Assembly (NCBI GenBank): GCA_012032425.1
Contig: JAAUQE010000002.1
Span: forward strand, 1-43,699
Reading direction: 5' to 3'
From: Leptolyngbya sp. RL_3_1
Lineage (GTDB): Bacteria; Cyanobacteriota; Cyanobacteriia; Phormidesmidales; Phormidesmidaceae
DNA: 43,699 nucleotides
Shown here: piece by piece, positions 25,835-36,086 of the stretch
How positions within the stretch are numbered: the first letter of the stretch is position 1
How the letters are laid out: each line of letters opens with the position of its first letter
Position numbers and translations under genes: made by a program
The notes under the pieces: model-generated
Seen by the model: the letters and a program-made list of their open reading frames with translations, nothing else
What the model was told of the DNA's origin: nothing
Databases searched by the model: none

Positions 25835-26557
25835 TTGCTGCGATGGTATAAACGCCATCCCGCCAACCTGTTGCCCTCGTCTGGTATGAGCGATACCTCA
25901 GCATTTATTGCAGGCTGTGCCACCACAGGCGCTGCGGCGCTCATGCTGCTGCTGGCTCGCATCAGCCTGAGCGAATCGCCAGCCAACGTCAATCTAGACG
26001 CTGGGTCTCTCAGCAGCCCAGAAGCCGTCATTCCGGTTCCCTCTCCCCCCCCACTTGATGCCACTAGCCCACCCTTGGCGGCGCAAGAAGAACTGCTCGA
26101 TATTTTGGAACAGCAGCAGGTCTTGACTAAAAAGCTAGACGAGCAGCTCTCTCAACAGCAGGATGTTATCCAAGATTTAGAAACGCAATTACAGACCCAA
26201 ACGGTTGAGACCCAGGCCCTCGCTACGCGCCTCAATAACTACGAGCAATCCGTTAATAGCTTGACCACCCAGCAGCAACAGTTGGCAGGGGTCCAACAAG
26301 ACACCGATCAAACTCAAACCTCACTGCTGTGGGTCGGTGCGGGTTTAGTTTTAGTGGTTTTGATCGGGGGAGCCGTGGTGGTCTTGATCTTGGTGGTACT
26401 CGTCGCCTTTCAATCCCGCCACCGCCAGACACCACCCAATTCCATCGTGTATTCAGCCGATATCCCCCCCCCTTCCTATCCCCTATTACCAGCAGGAATT
26501 TTTACCCCTGCCCAAGCGGCCTCGACGGGTTCAGGCCCAAGATGTCTACGATTATGA
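25835..26557 (+). CDS. coiled-coil membrane protein, unknown function
   Basis: The 240-aa product has an N-terminal hydrophobic segment (FIAGCATTGAAALMLLLA), a Pro-rich linker, a long Gln/Leu-rich coiled coil (EELLDILEQQQVLTKKLDEQ through SVNSLTTQQQQLAG) and a strong second membrane helix (LLWVGAGLVLVVLIGGAVVVLILVVLVAF), then a basic and proline-rich tail. The topology is two membrane helices with the coiled coil between them. An internal ATG at 25886 (MSDTSAFIAG) is an alternative start. The tail runs through a C9 tract at 26464-26472; a length error there would change the C-terminus, and another frame ends with VQAQDVYDYD. No family recognised. Confidence 0.65.
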   Translation: MLRWYKRHPANLLPSSGMSDTSAFIAGCATTGAAALMLLLARISLSESPANVNLDAGSLSSPEAVIPVPSPPPLDATSPPLAAQEELLDILEQQQVLTKKLDEQLSQQQDVIQDLETQLQTQTVETQALATRLNNYEQSVNSLTTQQQQLAGVQQDTDQTQTSLLWVGAGLVLVVLIGGAVVVLILVVLVAFQSRHRQTPPNSIVYSADIPPPSYPLLPAGIFTPAQAASTGSGPRCLRL

Positions 26558-26581
26558 CTAGGGATGCAGTGTGAATAGGGA

Positions 26582-27403
26582 TTAAGTCGAGCCGAGCCCC
26601 AGCACCCAATCACGCATCAAGGAATTAACTTGCTCAGGCACCTCATCATGGGGGCAATGTCCTGCGGCCAGGAAATGGGCCTCCAAGGCAGGGTAATGTT
26701 TTATAAAAGCCGCGTGGCGCTGCCGGGTATCCATCCAAGGATCCCCCTCTCCCCACAGCAGCAATAGCGGTGTTTTCATCTGAGCTAGCAGGGTATCCAC
26801 CGGATCACCTTGCGGTGATTTAAAAACCGCAGCAAACACCGCTGCTGCGCCAGGATCGTCGGCTGGACGCCGAATCTCTTCCACCAGTTGGGGGGTGATT
26901 GCCGTCTGATCAACATAGACCTTCGCGAGGGTCCTGCGAATCATCGATCGCTGCCGCACATATTGAAATAATAGCCAACTGGGTAAGGGGGACAGCAATA
27001 GCGCCTGCGTCATTTTGGCGACAAACCGGCGCACCGGACTGGCCGGTGGCGATAGGGTGTCGGTAAAGGGTCCAGCACTATTGAGTAAAATCACTCCTGC
27101 CACCGTCTCTGGGTGAGCCGCCGCGACACACAAGCAGGCATATCCTCCTAAGGAATTCCCTGCCAGCACAGCGGGCCGACCAATTTTGGCCTGAATAAAG
27201 TCATGGAGCTGTTCCCGCCAGAGGGCACCACTGTAGGCTCGGTCAGGCTTAGCCGATCGCCCAAACCCCAACAAGTCAATGGCCCAAACCTCGAAATCGG
27301 TCTGGAGGGCGGCAATATTTTTACGCCAATGATCGGTCGAAGCCCCGAAGCCATGGACCAGCAGCAGGGGAGGGCGATCCGGCTGAGGCGCACCCGCCTG
27401 CAC
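26582..27403 (-). CDS. alpha/beta-fold hydrolase, 5' end probably broken
   Basis: The frame shows PPLLLVHGFGASTDHWRKNI (oxyanion HG), WAIDLLGFGRS, VLAGNSLGGYACL (nucleophile elbow with Ser), LLLLWGEGDPWMD (acid) and AAGHCPHDEVPEQV (catalytic His). Substrate unknown; such proteins in cyanobacteria are often annotated as hydrolases or haloalkane-dehalogenase-like. The first start in frame (GTG 27403) gives only AGAPQPDRP before the core, while the frame upstream still reads like the family (TPAFAGQYWQWQDHAIHYVQAG), but lacks a start. An ATG at 27507 in another frame (MTAKTL) would join after one base change between about 27440 and 27500. So the true gene probably spans 26582-27507. Confidence 0.87.
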   Translation of the reverse strand: MQAGAPQPDRPPLLLVHGFGASTDHWRKNIAALQTDFEVWAIDLLGFGRSAKPDRAYSGALWREQLHDFIQAKIGRPAVLAGNSLGGYACLCVAAAHPETVAGVILLNSAGPFTDTLSPPASPVRRFVAKMTQALLLSPLPSWLLFQYVRQRSMIRRTLAKVYVDQTAITPQLVEEIRRPADDPGAAAVFAAVFKSPQGDPVDTLLAQMKTPLLLLWGEGDPWMDTRQRHAAFIKHYPALEAHFLAAGHCPHDEVPEQVNSLMRDWVLGLGST

Positions 27404-27627
27404 ATAGTGAATGGCATGATCTTGCCACTGCCAATACTGACCCGCAAAAGCAGGGGTGGCGTGGATATCGGGTTCCTGCTGGGACCCGACAGGGTTTTGG
27501 CGGTCATTAACCTAGCTTTGTAAAGGAATATAAAGTCAATGGTAGCGAATATAGACGATCTATAGATGACAGTCCTGCGGGGACAAGGCATCTTTACACT
27601 TAAGTTGAGTCTTCCCTAATACCCCCT

Positions 27628-29058
27628 ATGCCTGCCCTTTCCCGCCCCCGTCGGCGTCGTCCACCAACCAAGCTAACCGTCCTTTGGTTCGAGCGCATCT
27701 TTGCTTTGATCGGTTTAGTGAACCTGCTGCTGGTGCTCTTCGATGCCAGCTACATTCGCTTTCGGGATATTTACTTGCAGTTCATCCCAGAAGTGACGGT
27801 TTGGTATGGCGAAACGCTGAAGGGCATTGAGCCCGAGCGGGCAACGGTCACCTATCTAGAAACGGTCGATAAACTCAAGGAGCAGGTGGCCCAAACCGGG
27901 TTGACCTCGATTCAAGCAGAAACCTTGCTGGCCGACTTGCGGGAGCAAAGTCAGGCACTGGTTGATGAAAATCCTTTCCAAATCGCCGGAAAATCCGGCA
28001 CGTTAGAGCGCATCAAGAACCAAATGCGCGATCGCACCCGTCGCGACTCTTCAAAACAAGCCTTTCAAGAATTTTGGAGCGTTGGTTATCTCACCCAGCA
28101 GGGGTGGTCCCAGGAAATCAGATATTTCGATGAATATATTATTCCCTTGATGGCAACCAACTACTTTCGCAAAATTGGCGAAGATGGTGGCCCACTTGAC
28201 TTGTTTGTGCTTCTGGATGGATGGTTTGTGGCCCTATTTGGCTTAGAGTTGCTAGCCCGCACCTTTTACATTAGCCGCCGCTACAAAAATACCAACTGGC
28301 TCGATGCCCTGCTGCTGCGCTGGTATGACCTTCTGTTCTTCCTGCCCTTTTGGCGCTGGTTGCGGGCTATTCCTGTGCTGATTCGCCTGAATCAATCCCA
28401 GATCGTCAACCTGATCCCGCTCCGCAACCGGATCAATCGCGTCTTTATCACCAACTTTGCGGTAGAACTCACCGAAGTGGTGGTGCTACGCATTATCGAT
28501 CAGATCCAAAACCTGATCCGAGAAGGCAATGTCAGCCAGTGGCTACTCGCCACCGGCTCCGGACGCCGCTATGTGGATCTCAATGGCGTTGACGAAGTTC
28601 AGGCGATTTCGACCCAAGTTGGCGCGCTCTTGGTTTATCGCATTCTCCCCAAAATCAAGCCCGAGCTTGATGCCGTTCTACAGCACACCCTCACCAATGC
28701 GTTGAATGACGCCCCTGGCTATCAGAGTTTTCGGCAAATTCCTGGACTGGGCACCTTGCCGGATCAGATCGCGCAGCAACTGGTGTCTCAAGCCTCGGCC
28801 CAGCTCTATGGCAGCTTGACGGGAGCTCTCAACGATCAAAAGGGGGCAGAACTCACCCAATCGCTAGTGAATCAATTTAGTGAAAGCTTCAGGGCAGAAC
28901 TCCAAACCGGCAAAACCCTGGAAGAAATCCAAACCCTGATCATCGATTTGCTCGATGAGGTCAAGATTAACTACGTTAAACAACTCGACGCAGAAGATGT
29001 AGCGCAGCTCATGGAAGAAAACTACCGCATCTACAACATTACGCAGCAAAAAAGCTGA
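27628..29058 (+). CDS. conserved-looking large membrane protein, unknown function
   Basis: The 476-aa product starts MPALSRPRRRRPPTKLTVLW, a very basic cytoplasmic N-terminus, followed by a membrane helix (RIFALIGLVNLLLVLFDASYI), a polar helical region (about 60-175), a second membrane region (LDLFVLLDGWFVALFGLELLARTFYI) and a hydrophobic aromatic-rich stretch (LLLRWYDLLFFLPFWRWLRAIPVLIRL) resembling the S-helices of channel-like proteins. The C-terminal ~220 residues are helical and soluble (QIQNLIREGNVSQWLL; AQQLVSQASAQLYGSL). I recognise the type as a cyanobacterial hypothetical but no function. Diverges from the hydrolase gene; promoter must lie in 27508-27627. Confidence 0.75.
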   Translation: MPALSRPRRRRPPTKLTVLWFERIFALIGLVNLLLVLFDASYIRFRDIYLQFIPEVTVWYGETLKGIEPERATVTYLETVDKLKEQVAQTGLTSIQAETLLADLREQSQALVDENPFQIAGKSGTLERIKNQMRDRTRRDSSKQAFQEFWSVGYLTQQGWSQEIRYFDEYIIPLMATNYFRKIGEDGGPLDLFVLLDGWFVALFGLELLARTFYISRRYKNTNWLDALLLRWYDLLFFLPFWRWLRAIPVLIRLNQSQIVNLIPLRNRINRVFITNFAVELTEVVVLRIIDQIQNLIREGNVSQWLLATGSGRRYVDLNGVDEVQAISTQVGALLVYRILPKIKPELDAVLQHTLTNALNDAPGYQSFRQIPGLGTLPDQIAQQLVSQASAQLYGSLTGALNDQKGAELTQSLVNQFSESFRAELQTGKTLEEIQTLIIDLLDEVKINYVKQLDAEDVAQLMEENYRIYNITQQKS

Positions 29059-29174
29059 GCTGGGCTGAGTCGTGCCAGGGGAGGCTGATGGGGACGTTTG
29101 TAGGAACATACGCTAAACTATCTCAACGGAGCTACCCTTTTGCTGGTTTCTCCCGTGATTCTGAGACTCAAGGG

Positions 29175-29198
29175 AAGTGGGCAACCCCCACTTTTTTT
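29175..29198 (+). terminator. intrinsic terminator / possible attenuator ahead of rimP
   Basis: AAGTGGG at 29175-29181 pairs with CCCACTT at 29187-29193 around a 5-nt loop, followed directly by a run of seven T (29192-29198). It ends 13 nt before the rimP start codon. It could end transcripts of the upstream membrane protein gene, or attenuate the rimP-nusA-infB operon if its promoter lies at 29060-29170. Confidence 0.6.
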
Positions 29199-29211
29199 AT
29201 TGGGCACCGAT

Positions 29212-29679
29212 ATGACCCATCCACTCATTCCTGACCTGCTGGATCTGGCTAAACCGATTGCTGATCAACTCAATTTAGATATTGTTGAGGCGGTTTTTCA
29301 AACCAATCAATCGCCTCCAGTGTTGAGAGTCGATATCCGTAACCGTCATCAAGCGGATACGGGCTTGGATGATTGTGAACAGATGAGTCATGCTCTAGAC
29401 GAAGCTCTAGAGGCTTCTGGCCTCATGCCGGGTGCTTACGTCCTGGAGGTTTCGAGCCCAGGGGTTAGCCCGATCCTCTCAACGGATCGGGACTTCAGCA
29501 CCTTTAAGGGATTTATGGTGGAGGCCGATCTCCAAGAAACCTACAAAAATAAAATTACCTGGATTGGTCAATTGATATCGAGAGATGAGCACAGCATCAC
29601 CCTCAGCCAAAAGGGACGACCCATCAAAATTCCTCGGTCTTTAGTGTCTGTCGTGCGTCTAAGCAATCAAGCCCCATAA
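29212..29679 (+). CDS. rimP: ribosome maturation factor RimP
   Basis: The 155-aa product starts MTHPLIPDLLDLAKPIADQL and shows the RimP pattern: DIVEAVFQTNQSPPVLRVDI, GLDDCEQMSHALDEALEASG, YVLEVSSPGVSPILSTDRDF (signature), and a C-terminal SH3-like domain (ITLSQKGRPIKIPRSLVSVVRL). RimP helps mature the 30S subunit. ATG 29212 is preferred over an upstream frame start at 29140, whose extra residues overlap the hairpin and T-run and are not family-like. It heads the rimP-nusA-ylxR-infB cluster, with 101 nt to nusA. Confidence 0.92.
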   Translation: MTHPLIPDLLDLAKPIADQLNLDIVEAVFQTNQSPPVLRVDIRNRHQADTGLDDCEQMSHALDEALEASGLMPGAYVLEVSSPGVSPILSTDRDFSTFKGFMVEADLQETYKNKITWIGQLISRDEHSITLSQKGRPIKIPRSLVSVVRLSNQAP

Positions 29680-29780
29680 TCATCAAGCCCCGCAGCCATC
29701 GTGCGGAACTGCCGCCACCGAGTCCCGCGCCGCTACCCCATCTGTCTTTAATTCAGTTTTTGTTTGTAAGGAGAAGTGCA

Positions 29781-31294
29781 ATGTCTTTGGTTAGTCTGCC
29801 AAATCTACGGGACCTGATTGACAATATTAGTCGTGAGCGCAATCTCCCCAAACACGCTGTTGAAAACGCTCTGAGAGAGGCTCTCTTCAAAGGATATGAG
29901 CGGTTTCGACGGACCCAAAGACTAGCCGATGGTACCCACTTTGAAGAAGACTATTTTGATAACTTCGATGTGGAACTAGATATTGAGGACGACGATGACC
30001 AAGGCTTTCGAGTGCTCGCGACCAAGACGATTGTGGAAGAGGTCGAGAGCCCGGATCACCAAATCGCCCTAGCCGAGGTGCTGGAAGTGGCCCCTGAAGC
30101 CCAGGTGGGAGACACCGTGGTACTGGATGTCACGCCAGAGCAAAAAGACTTTGGCCGCATGGCGGCGATTCAGACCAAGCAAGTGCTGGCTCAAAAACTT
30201 CGGGATCAACAACGCAAGCTGATTCAAGAAGAGTTCCAGGATTTGGAAGGCACCATCTTGATGGGCACAGTCCAGCGCTTTGAGCGCCAGTCGGTGATTA
30301 TGACGGTCAATAGTGGCCCAGGCAGCCTGAGGTCGAGGCAGAACTGTTGAAACGCGATCAGTTGCCCAACGACAACTACCGGCCCAACGCTAAGTTTCGG
30401 ATTGTGCTGAAGCGGGTCTCAGAAGGGTCACACCGGGGTCCTCAACTCCTCGCTTCTCGTGCCGATGCCGCCTTAGTGGTGGAGCTGTTTTCTAACGAAG
30501 TCCCCGAGATCGAAGATGAAATCGTGGTGGTTCGAGCGGTGGCCAGGGAGGCCAATCCGCCTTCTCGTTCCGTTGGACCTCGGACCAAAATCGCAGTCGA
30601 TACGGTTGAGCGGGATGTTGATCCGGTGGGTGCTTGTATTGGGGCCAGGGGCTCCCGCATTCAGGTGGTGGTAAATGAGCTGAAGGGCGAAAAAATTGAT
30701 GTGATTCGCTATTCCTTAGATCCTGCCACCTACATTTCCAATGCCCTCAGCCCAGCGCGGGTGGATGAAGTGCGGTTGATGGATCCCGATGAACGGCAGG
30801 CCCATATTTTGGTGCCAGAAGATCAGCTCAGTTTGGCGATCGGCAAGGAAGGCCAGAATGTCCGTTTGGCAGCCCGGTTGACTGGCTGGAAGCTAGATAT
30901 TAAAGACTCGGCTAAATACGATTACGGGGAAGAAGACCAAAGGTTTGCTGAAATCCTCGCTAACCGACAAGCGGCCTTAGAGGCCGCTGAAGCTCAAGCC
31001 GCCCTTGAGGCAGAGGAATACGAAGATTATGAAGAGTACGAGGAAGCAGTAGAAATCCCTGAGTCGGAGGAGCAGGGGGTCTCAACTTCGGAGTCCGTAG
31101 CGGTCTTAGCCGATCACGATGCTGATCCAGATACCATGGACCCAGAGGCCATGGATCCAGAAGCAATGGATCTAGAAGTTAGTGAAGAGAGCGTCGCTAA
31201 CCCGGAAGTCGATCCTGCCCAGGGGGCGAGTGAGGATGACACTGCTAATCCGGCTGCTGCCCGATCAGACACTGAAGTGGAAGAGACCGCTTAG
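29781..31294 (+). CDS. nusA: transcription elongation/termination factor NusA (one apparent frameshift)
   Basis: NusA binds RNA polymerase and nascent RNA to control pausing, termination and antitermination. The first part starts MSLVSLPNLRDLIDNISRER after AAGGAGAAGTGCA and continues through the N-terminal domain to VIMTVNSGPG in the S1 domain. One G is missing at 30320-30322 (CAGG for CAGGG); restoring it continues as QPEVEAELLKRDQLPNDNY into the KH domains (VDPVGACIGARGSRIQ; LAIGKEGQNVRLAARLTGW). After the KH region is an acidic low-complexity tail (EAEEYEDYEEYEEAVEIPE and repeats of DPEAMD). nusA is normally essential, so a true disruption is unlikely. The stop overlaps the GTG preceding ylxR. 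Confidence 0.93.
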
Positions 31295-31296
31295 TG

Positions 31297-31563
31297 ATGC
31301 AACCAAATTATCGTCGTTGCGTGAGCTGTCGGGAGATTGCCCATAAGCGAGACCTGTGGCGGATTGTCAGGGTCCACGATACTCAGGCCATTCAACTGGA
31401 TGCCGGTATGGGGCGCTCCGCCTACCTGTGTCCGCAGCGCACTTGTTTACAAACGGCACAAAAAAAGAAACAGCTCAGCCGCGCCCTACGTGCCCCTGTT
31501 AATGGGGGTATTTATATGGCGTTAGCCCAACGTTTAAAGGATTTATCTAATCTGCCCGACTAA
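31297..31563 (+). CDS. ylxR: YlxR family (DUF448) RNA-binding protein
   Basis: The 88-aa product starts MQPNYRRCVSCREIAHKRDLWRI and has the hallmarks of YlxR: the CVSC pair, the RIVRV strand, the GRSAYLCPQRTC signature (usually GRGAYVC) and basic helices (AQKKKQLSRALRAPV). YlxR in other bacteria binds RNA, including RNase P in Firmicutes (RnpM). A GTG at 31294 overlapping the nusA stop is a possible alternative start. Its position between nusA and infB is the conserved one, and overlap with nusA implies co-transcription. Confidence 0.9.
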   Translation: MQPNYRRCVSCREIAHKRDLWRIVRVHDTQAIQLDAGMGRSAYLCPQRTCLQTAQKKKQLSRALRAPVNGGIYMALAQRLKDLSNLPD

Positions 31564-31732
31564 TCAGCCAGACACTTAGAAATCAAGCTACACTGAAGAA
31601 CTGGTGACAGATTTACATAATGTCGCCTTCGTTTGCGATGACTTATCATCGTCATAGTTGGGTTGCTGTAAGTTTCGTCTAGCAAAGCGGGTCTGTCTTA
31701 TGGCATAACGGTCTTGAACAAGGGAGATGTGG

Positions 31733-34700
31733 ATGAATAACGGCAAAGTCAGAATATATGAGTTGTCACGGGAACTCAGTTTGGAGAATAAAGATATTCT
31801 GGCAGCCTGTGAACGGCTCAATATTGCGGTTAAAAGCCATAGCAGCACGATTACGGATGAAGATGCTGTTCGAATTCGCTCAGAATTGAAAAATTTCACA
31901 AAAACTGCAATTGCTCCCAAACCAGCTTTGACAACGCCTACCAAGCTCAATCCCCCTCGACCTCGCACATCTGGTGATCAATCGGCTAAAAGCAGCGGCG
32001 GTGCTGATAAGCCGGTGCGGAAACAGCAGATTCTGGAAATCCGCCGCCATCGCCCTAAGCCTCCCGTCAAGCCAACTGAATCGCCGAATCGCGATGAGGT
32101 GCAGAGTTCATCTGTGACCCAGACGGCAGATGCTGTGACGGAGCCCACTGCTCCCCCCAGTCGCCCGACGCGTAGTCCCTCATCCCCCTCACCGGTGAAC
32201 CGCCCTCGGGTTGAGTCGGGTGAGGGTCCATCACCGACCGGTCCTGCTAGGACTAAGCCGGTTCGCTCTACAGAGCCGCTGGAGGCACCCCCTAACCTCG
32301 CGGCTAAAGTCAGTGCGCCTAATGTTGAATTGGTGCAGCCGCCGAGTCGCCCGACCAAGCCGACTAAGACGGTGAAGCCGCTGCTGAAGCGCGATCGCAG
32401 TCGTACCAGGGGAGAGGGTGATCAGCAATCGGCGGGTCTGATTCCCATCCGTGAAGTGGATGAAGAGAACCTGCAACTTAAGCCTAAGCCTGAGCTGCGC
32501 CGCCCGACTAAAGGTCGCCAGCCTGATTCCGAAAAAAGCGCTTCAACCGACGATGACGAAGCTACGCCAGGATTGGACACGCCCGATCCTGAAACTGCTT
32601 TGCGTATGCCGACGCCGCCCAGGCAGCGTAAGAAGGCACGGGGCGGTAGCAGCCGTGAGGAAGACGAGCAGCAAGAGCTGCGTAAGCCTAACAAAGCTGC
32701 CATTAAGGGTAAGCGTCGGCCTCACAACCTATTAGATGAGGACGATCCCCTAGAGGAAATCGGTGAGGGATTGGGGGATGCCAGTGATGGCTCATCTTCT
32801 AATCTCAGCCTATCTCTGGCGAGACCCCCCAAGCCTAAATCTCCGGGAGCGACTCCAAAACCCACGAGTACCCCTAGGTCCCATAAACCCCCTCGGCGAG
32901 GAGAGGATAGTCAGCAGCAGCGCCGTAATCGTCGCAATCAAGAAGTCCAGGATGACCGCCCTGAGATGATCACCTTGACCGGTGGTCTCTCTGTCCATGA
33001 ACTCGCTGAAGTGATCAAGGTCCCAGAGACAGACATTATTAAATCGCTGTTTTTCAAGGGGATTGCGACCAATATCAACCAAACCCTTGACCGTGAAACG
33101 GCTCAAATGGTGGCCGAGGAGTTTGAAATTCTCGTCGAAACTGCCGAGGTAGAATCGGAAGCTAAGAAAGTCACCGAGATGCTGGATGCCGACGATCTCG
33201 ATAATTTGGTGCAGCGGCCTCCTGTGATCACGATTATGGGGCACGTTGACCACGGCAAAACCACCTTGCTGGATGCCATTCGAGAAACTAAGGTCGCTCA
33301 GGGTGAGGCTGGCGGCATCACCCAGCATATCGGTGCTTACCACGTTGATTTAGAGCACAAAGGTCAAAGTCAACAGATTGTCTTCTTAGATACGCCGGGT
33401 CACGAAGCCTTCACGGCGATGCGGGCGCGCGGCGCGCGGGTCACGGACATCGCCATTTTGGTGGTCGCGGCTGATGATGGGGTTCGTCCTCAAACCATTG
33501 AGGCAATTAGCCACGCTAAAGCAGCAGGGGTCCCGATTGTCGTTGCCATTAACAAAATCGATAAGGAGACGGCTCAGCCGGATCGGGTTAAGCAAGAACT
33601 GACGGAGCATGGGCTCGTCTCTGAAGAATGGGGCGGAGATACCATCATGGTCCCTGTCAGTGCCATCAATGGGGATAATCTCGACAATCTGCTGGAGATG
33701 TTGTTGCTGGTTTCTGAAATTGAAGATCTCCATGCCAACCCTGACCGCCTTGCCAAAGGCACCGTGATTGAGGCTCACTTGGATAAGGCCCGAGGCCCAG
33801 TCGCGACCCTACTGGTTCAAAATGGCTCTTTACGGGTGGGAGAATCTTTAGTCGCTGGGTCCGTCTTTGGGAAGGTGCGGGCGATGATCGACGATCGCGG
33901 CGATCGCGTCAAAGTCGCCACCCCATCCTTTGCCGTTGAGGTGCTAGGGCTCAGTGATGTACCGGCAGCCGGAGACGAGTTTGATGTCTTCGCCGATGAG
34001 AAAACGGCCAGAGCGGTTGCAGACTCCCGTGCTGTCGATCAGCGCCAGTCTCGCTTGCAGCAGGCGATGGCCTCGCGTCGCGTTACCCTCAGCAGCCTCT
34101 CTGCTAAGGCTCAAGAAGGCGATCTCAAAGAGCTGGCGCTGATCCTCAAGGCAGACGTACAGGGCTCGATTGAAGCGATTTTGGCGGCACTACAACAATT
34201 GCCCCAGGGCGAAGTGCAAGTCCGGGTCTTGTTAGCTGCCCCCGGAGAAATCAGCGAAACAGATGTCGATCTGGCGGCAGCCAGTGGGGCTGTCCTCGTC
34301 GGTTTCAATACCACCCTGGCTTCAGGTGCCCGACAGGCCGCCGATCGCCAAGGGGTAGACGTGCGCGACTACGACATTATCTATAACCTTCTGGATGATA
34401 TCCAAGGGGCGATGGAAGGTCTCTTAGAGCCAGAGCTGGTGGAAGAACCCTTGGGTCAAGTCGAAGTGCGGGCGGTCTTTGCCGTTCGTAAAGGGACTGT
34501 GGCGGGTTGCTACATCAGCTCCGGTAAGGTCACCCGTAACTGCCGGATTCGCCTACAGCGCGGCGGCGAAACAGTTTACGAAGGCACCCTAGATTCCTTG
34601 AAACGCATGAAAGATGATGTCAAAGAAGTGGCAGCGGGCTTTGAGTGCGGTATCGGGGTTGATAACTTCAATGGCTGGAAAGAGGGCGATGTGATCGAAG

Positions 34701-34744
34701 CCTTTAAGTTGGTCACGCAACGCCGCACCCTGACCCACGCCTAG
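31733..34744 (+). CDS. infB: translation initiation factor IF-2
   Basis: The 1003-aa GTPase delivers initiator tRNA to the 30S subunit. The N-terminus [20 protein letters not shown] is the IF2_N domain. Residues about 80-400 are a long, charged, Pro/Arg/Lys-rich disordered segment typical of cyanobacterial IF-2. A second IF2_N-like segment ([20 protein letters not shown]) precedes the G domain: [14 protein letters not shown] (G1, about residue 503), DTPGHEAF (G3, about 553), NKIDK (G4, about 607), then the beta-barrel and C-terminal domains ending [21 protein letters not shown] 31733 fits family starts better than the frame start at 31727. The 170-nt gap after ylxR may contain an internal promoter. 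Confidence 0.96.
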   Translation: MNNGKVRIYELSRELSLENKDILAACERLNIAVKSHSSTITDEDAVRIRSELKNFTKTAIAPKPALTTPTKLNPPRPRTSGDQSAKSSGGADKPVRKQQILEIRRHRPKPPVKPTESPNRDEVQSSSVTQTADAVTEPTAPPSRPTRSPSSPSPVNRPRVESGEGPSPTGPARTKPVRSTEPLEAPPNLAAKVSAPNVELVQPPSRPTKPTKTVKPLLKRDRSRTRGEGDQQSAGLIPIREVDEENLQLKPKPELRRPTKGRQPDSEKSASTDDDEATPGLDTPDPETALRMPTPPRQRKKARGGSSREEDEQQELRKPNKAAIKGKRRPHNLLDEDDPLEEIGEGLGDASDGSSSNLSLSLARPPKPKSPGATPKPTSTPRSHKPPRRGEDSQQQRRNRRNQEVQDDRPEMITLTGGLSVHELAEVIKVPETDIIKSLFFKGIATNINQTLDRETAQMVAEEFEILVETAEVESEAKKVTEMLDADDLDNLVQRPPVITIMGHVDHGKTTLLDAIRETKVAQGEAGGITQHIGAYHVDLEHKGQSQQIVFLDTPGHEAFTAMRARGARVTDIAILVVAADDGVRPQTIEAISHAKAAGVPIVVAINKIDKETAQPDRVKQELTEHGLVSEEWGGDTIMVPVSAINGDNLDNLLEMLLLVSEIEDLHANPDRLAKGTVIEAHLDKARGPVATLLVQNGSLRVGESLVAGSVFGKVRAMIDDRGDRVKVATPSFAVEVLGLSDVPAAGDEFDVFADEKTARAVADSRAVDQRQSRLQQAMASRRVTLSSLSAKAQEGDLKELALILKADVQGSIEAILAALQQLPQGEVQVRVLLAAPGEISETDVDLAAASGAVLVGFNTTLASGARQAADRQGVDVRDYDIIYNLLDDIQGAMEGLLEPELVEEPLGQVEVRAVFAVRKGTVAGCYISSGKVTRNCRIRLQRGGETVYEGTLDSLKRMKDDVKEVAAGFECGIGVDNFNGWKEGDVIEAFKLVTQRRTLTHA

Positions 34745-34752
34745 GGGATGGC

Positions 34753-35673
34753 ATGATCACCCTGCGTCAAGACCCTTATCTCTGGTGGCATCTCGCTGGG
34801 GTAGCCACCCTGCCGATTTGGCTCGATGGTTGTCTGGCGGGTCTGGCGGTGGGTGATCCGGCGATCTCAGTTGGGCTAGAGCTGGGTCTCCTGCTCTTGT
34901 TGGGCGTGTTGCCGACCTTAGGGTTGCAGTGGTTTCGACCGGTCTACCTGTTCCGAGTGGGTCCCCTCAGCTTGCGTCCGGGTAACCTCACCGGTCCGCA
35001 GTTGCGGTTACTCACCTGCCAACAGGGCTGGCGGCAAAAAGTGGTTGCTTTACTGGCCAGCATCGGGCTAGCGAGCCTACTCATTGCCCTGTACCAAATG
35101 GCTCCGATCGCCGCCGCGATTACACCCTTTGCGGGTATCGGTCGGGCTGCGGGTTGGTGGCTTTGTGCCGGTTGTTTTTTCTGTGCCAATTGGTTTGGGC
35201 AAACGGCCCTAGCCGCTTTGGGCTTACTGTTAGCGCGTGAACGTACGTTAGATCGTACGCAGCCCTATGCGGTGACGGCGATCGCTCATGACTTTTCAGG
35301 GTTAGGGATACAAATCGGCCAAATTTTTCCCCAGCGCTGGCTGAGTCCGCTAGCAGCGGCGGCTACAACCCTCGACTCGGCTGCATCTCGTGACGCTACC
35401 CAGTCCGAGTCGGTTGCTGAGAGCCCCGCAGAAATCGCCACTCGCGAGCGTAGTGAGGCTGCTCTGGAGGTCACTGAAAGTAACCCGATCTCGCAAGTAG
35501 ACCTAGCTTCTACGGCAGTCCCAGCCAGGGGGCCTGATGTAGAGGCTGATGGCCCTGATGCTGCGCCTATCTTCCAGACGGAGCCAGAAGCGCTGGCTAT
35601 TGAGGACCAGATGGAGGGCCAGACAGAGGACCAAGAGGACCAGACACCTCTGGCCAGCGAGGATGCCAGTTAG
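34753..35673 (+). CDS. low-complexity-tail membrane protein
   Basis: The 306-aa product starts MITLRQDPYLWWHLAGVATLP and has about four membrane helices in the first 165 residues (WLDGCLAGLAVG; LELGLLLLLGVLPTLGL; VVALLASIGLASLLIALYQM; GWWLCAGCFFCANWFG). The C-terminal ~110 residues are acidic, Ala/Ser/Glu-rich and probably disordered (ATQSESVAESPAEIATRERS; DQMEGQTEDQEDQ). This architecture matches the cyanobacterial family described as low-complexity tail membrane proteins; function unknown. It begins 8 nt after the infB stop and is likely co-transcribed with it. Confidence 0.82.
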   Translation: MITLRQDPYLWWHLAGVATLPIWLDGCLAGLAVGDPAISVGLELGLLLLLGVLPTLGLQWFRPVYLFRVGPLSLRPGNLTGPQLRLLTCQQGWRQKVVALLASIGLASLLIALYQMAPIAAAITPFAGIGRAAGWWLCAGCFFCANWFGQTALAALGLLLARERTLDRTQPYAVTAIAHDFSGLGIQIGQIFPQRWLSPLAAAATTLDSAASRDATQSESVAESPAEIATRERSEAALEVTESNPISQVDLASTAVPARGPDVEADGPDAAPIFQTEPEALAIEDQMEGQTEDQEDQTPLASEDAS

Positions 35674-35885
35674 GGGTATAGCGGCTCCGAAAACTGTGGC
35701 GGTCTACACAACGACTGCTGCTGGGCTGCGTTATCTTAAAACAAGTTTTCGTTTTGTGGCTGACCCATGTCAGTTCCTAAGCGGCTTGTGGTCTCAAGTT
35801 TTGTAGGCCCCTATTCCCAGGGTCGATTTGAGAACAGTTTTTTTGAGTCGCCTAAATGCATTCACATTTCTTAAGGAAACAGAAT

Positions 35886-36086
35886 ATGGCACCCTCCTCA
35901 CCCACGACACTCCGCAGTGCTGCTGCCGATACTCAGATCTGGACTCATTTGAAGATTGCGATCGCCAATAGCTCTGGGTTTAAGCGCTGGACCTCGGAGC
36001 AGCAACTCGCCCCCGTGAACGAGGCAACTGCCGATCCGCTGGTGCGCCGCTACTTACGCGAAACCCTGGAAACCCTGGCGTACTAA
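35886..36086 (+). CDS. small conserved-looking cyanobacterial protein (66 aa)
   Basis: Start ATG 35886 is preceded by AAGGAAA at a good distance; the frame start at 35856 adds ten residues without support. The product (WTHLKIAIANSSGFKRW near the middle; DPLVRRYLRETLETLAY at the end) is helical and mixed-charge. The C-terminal RRYLRETLETLAY looks strongly conserved and I have the impression of similar cyanobacterial hypotheticals, but no function is known to me. Its TAA stop is the first three bases of the second copy of the 73-bp element, so the putative RNA would be immediately 3' of this gene. Confidence 0.7.
   Translation: MAPSSPTTLRSAAADTQIWTHLKIAIANSSGFKRWTSEQQLAPVNEATADPLVRRYLRETLETLAY

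Noticed and set aside
26504-26557. Frameshift at the end of the coiled-coil membrane protein
   Set aside because: An alternative frame ends plausibly (VQAQDVYDYD), but needs a base removed, unlike every other break in the window, and no family is known to decide.
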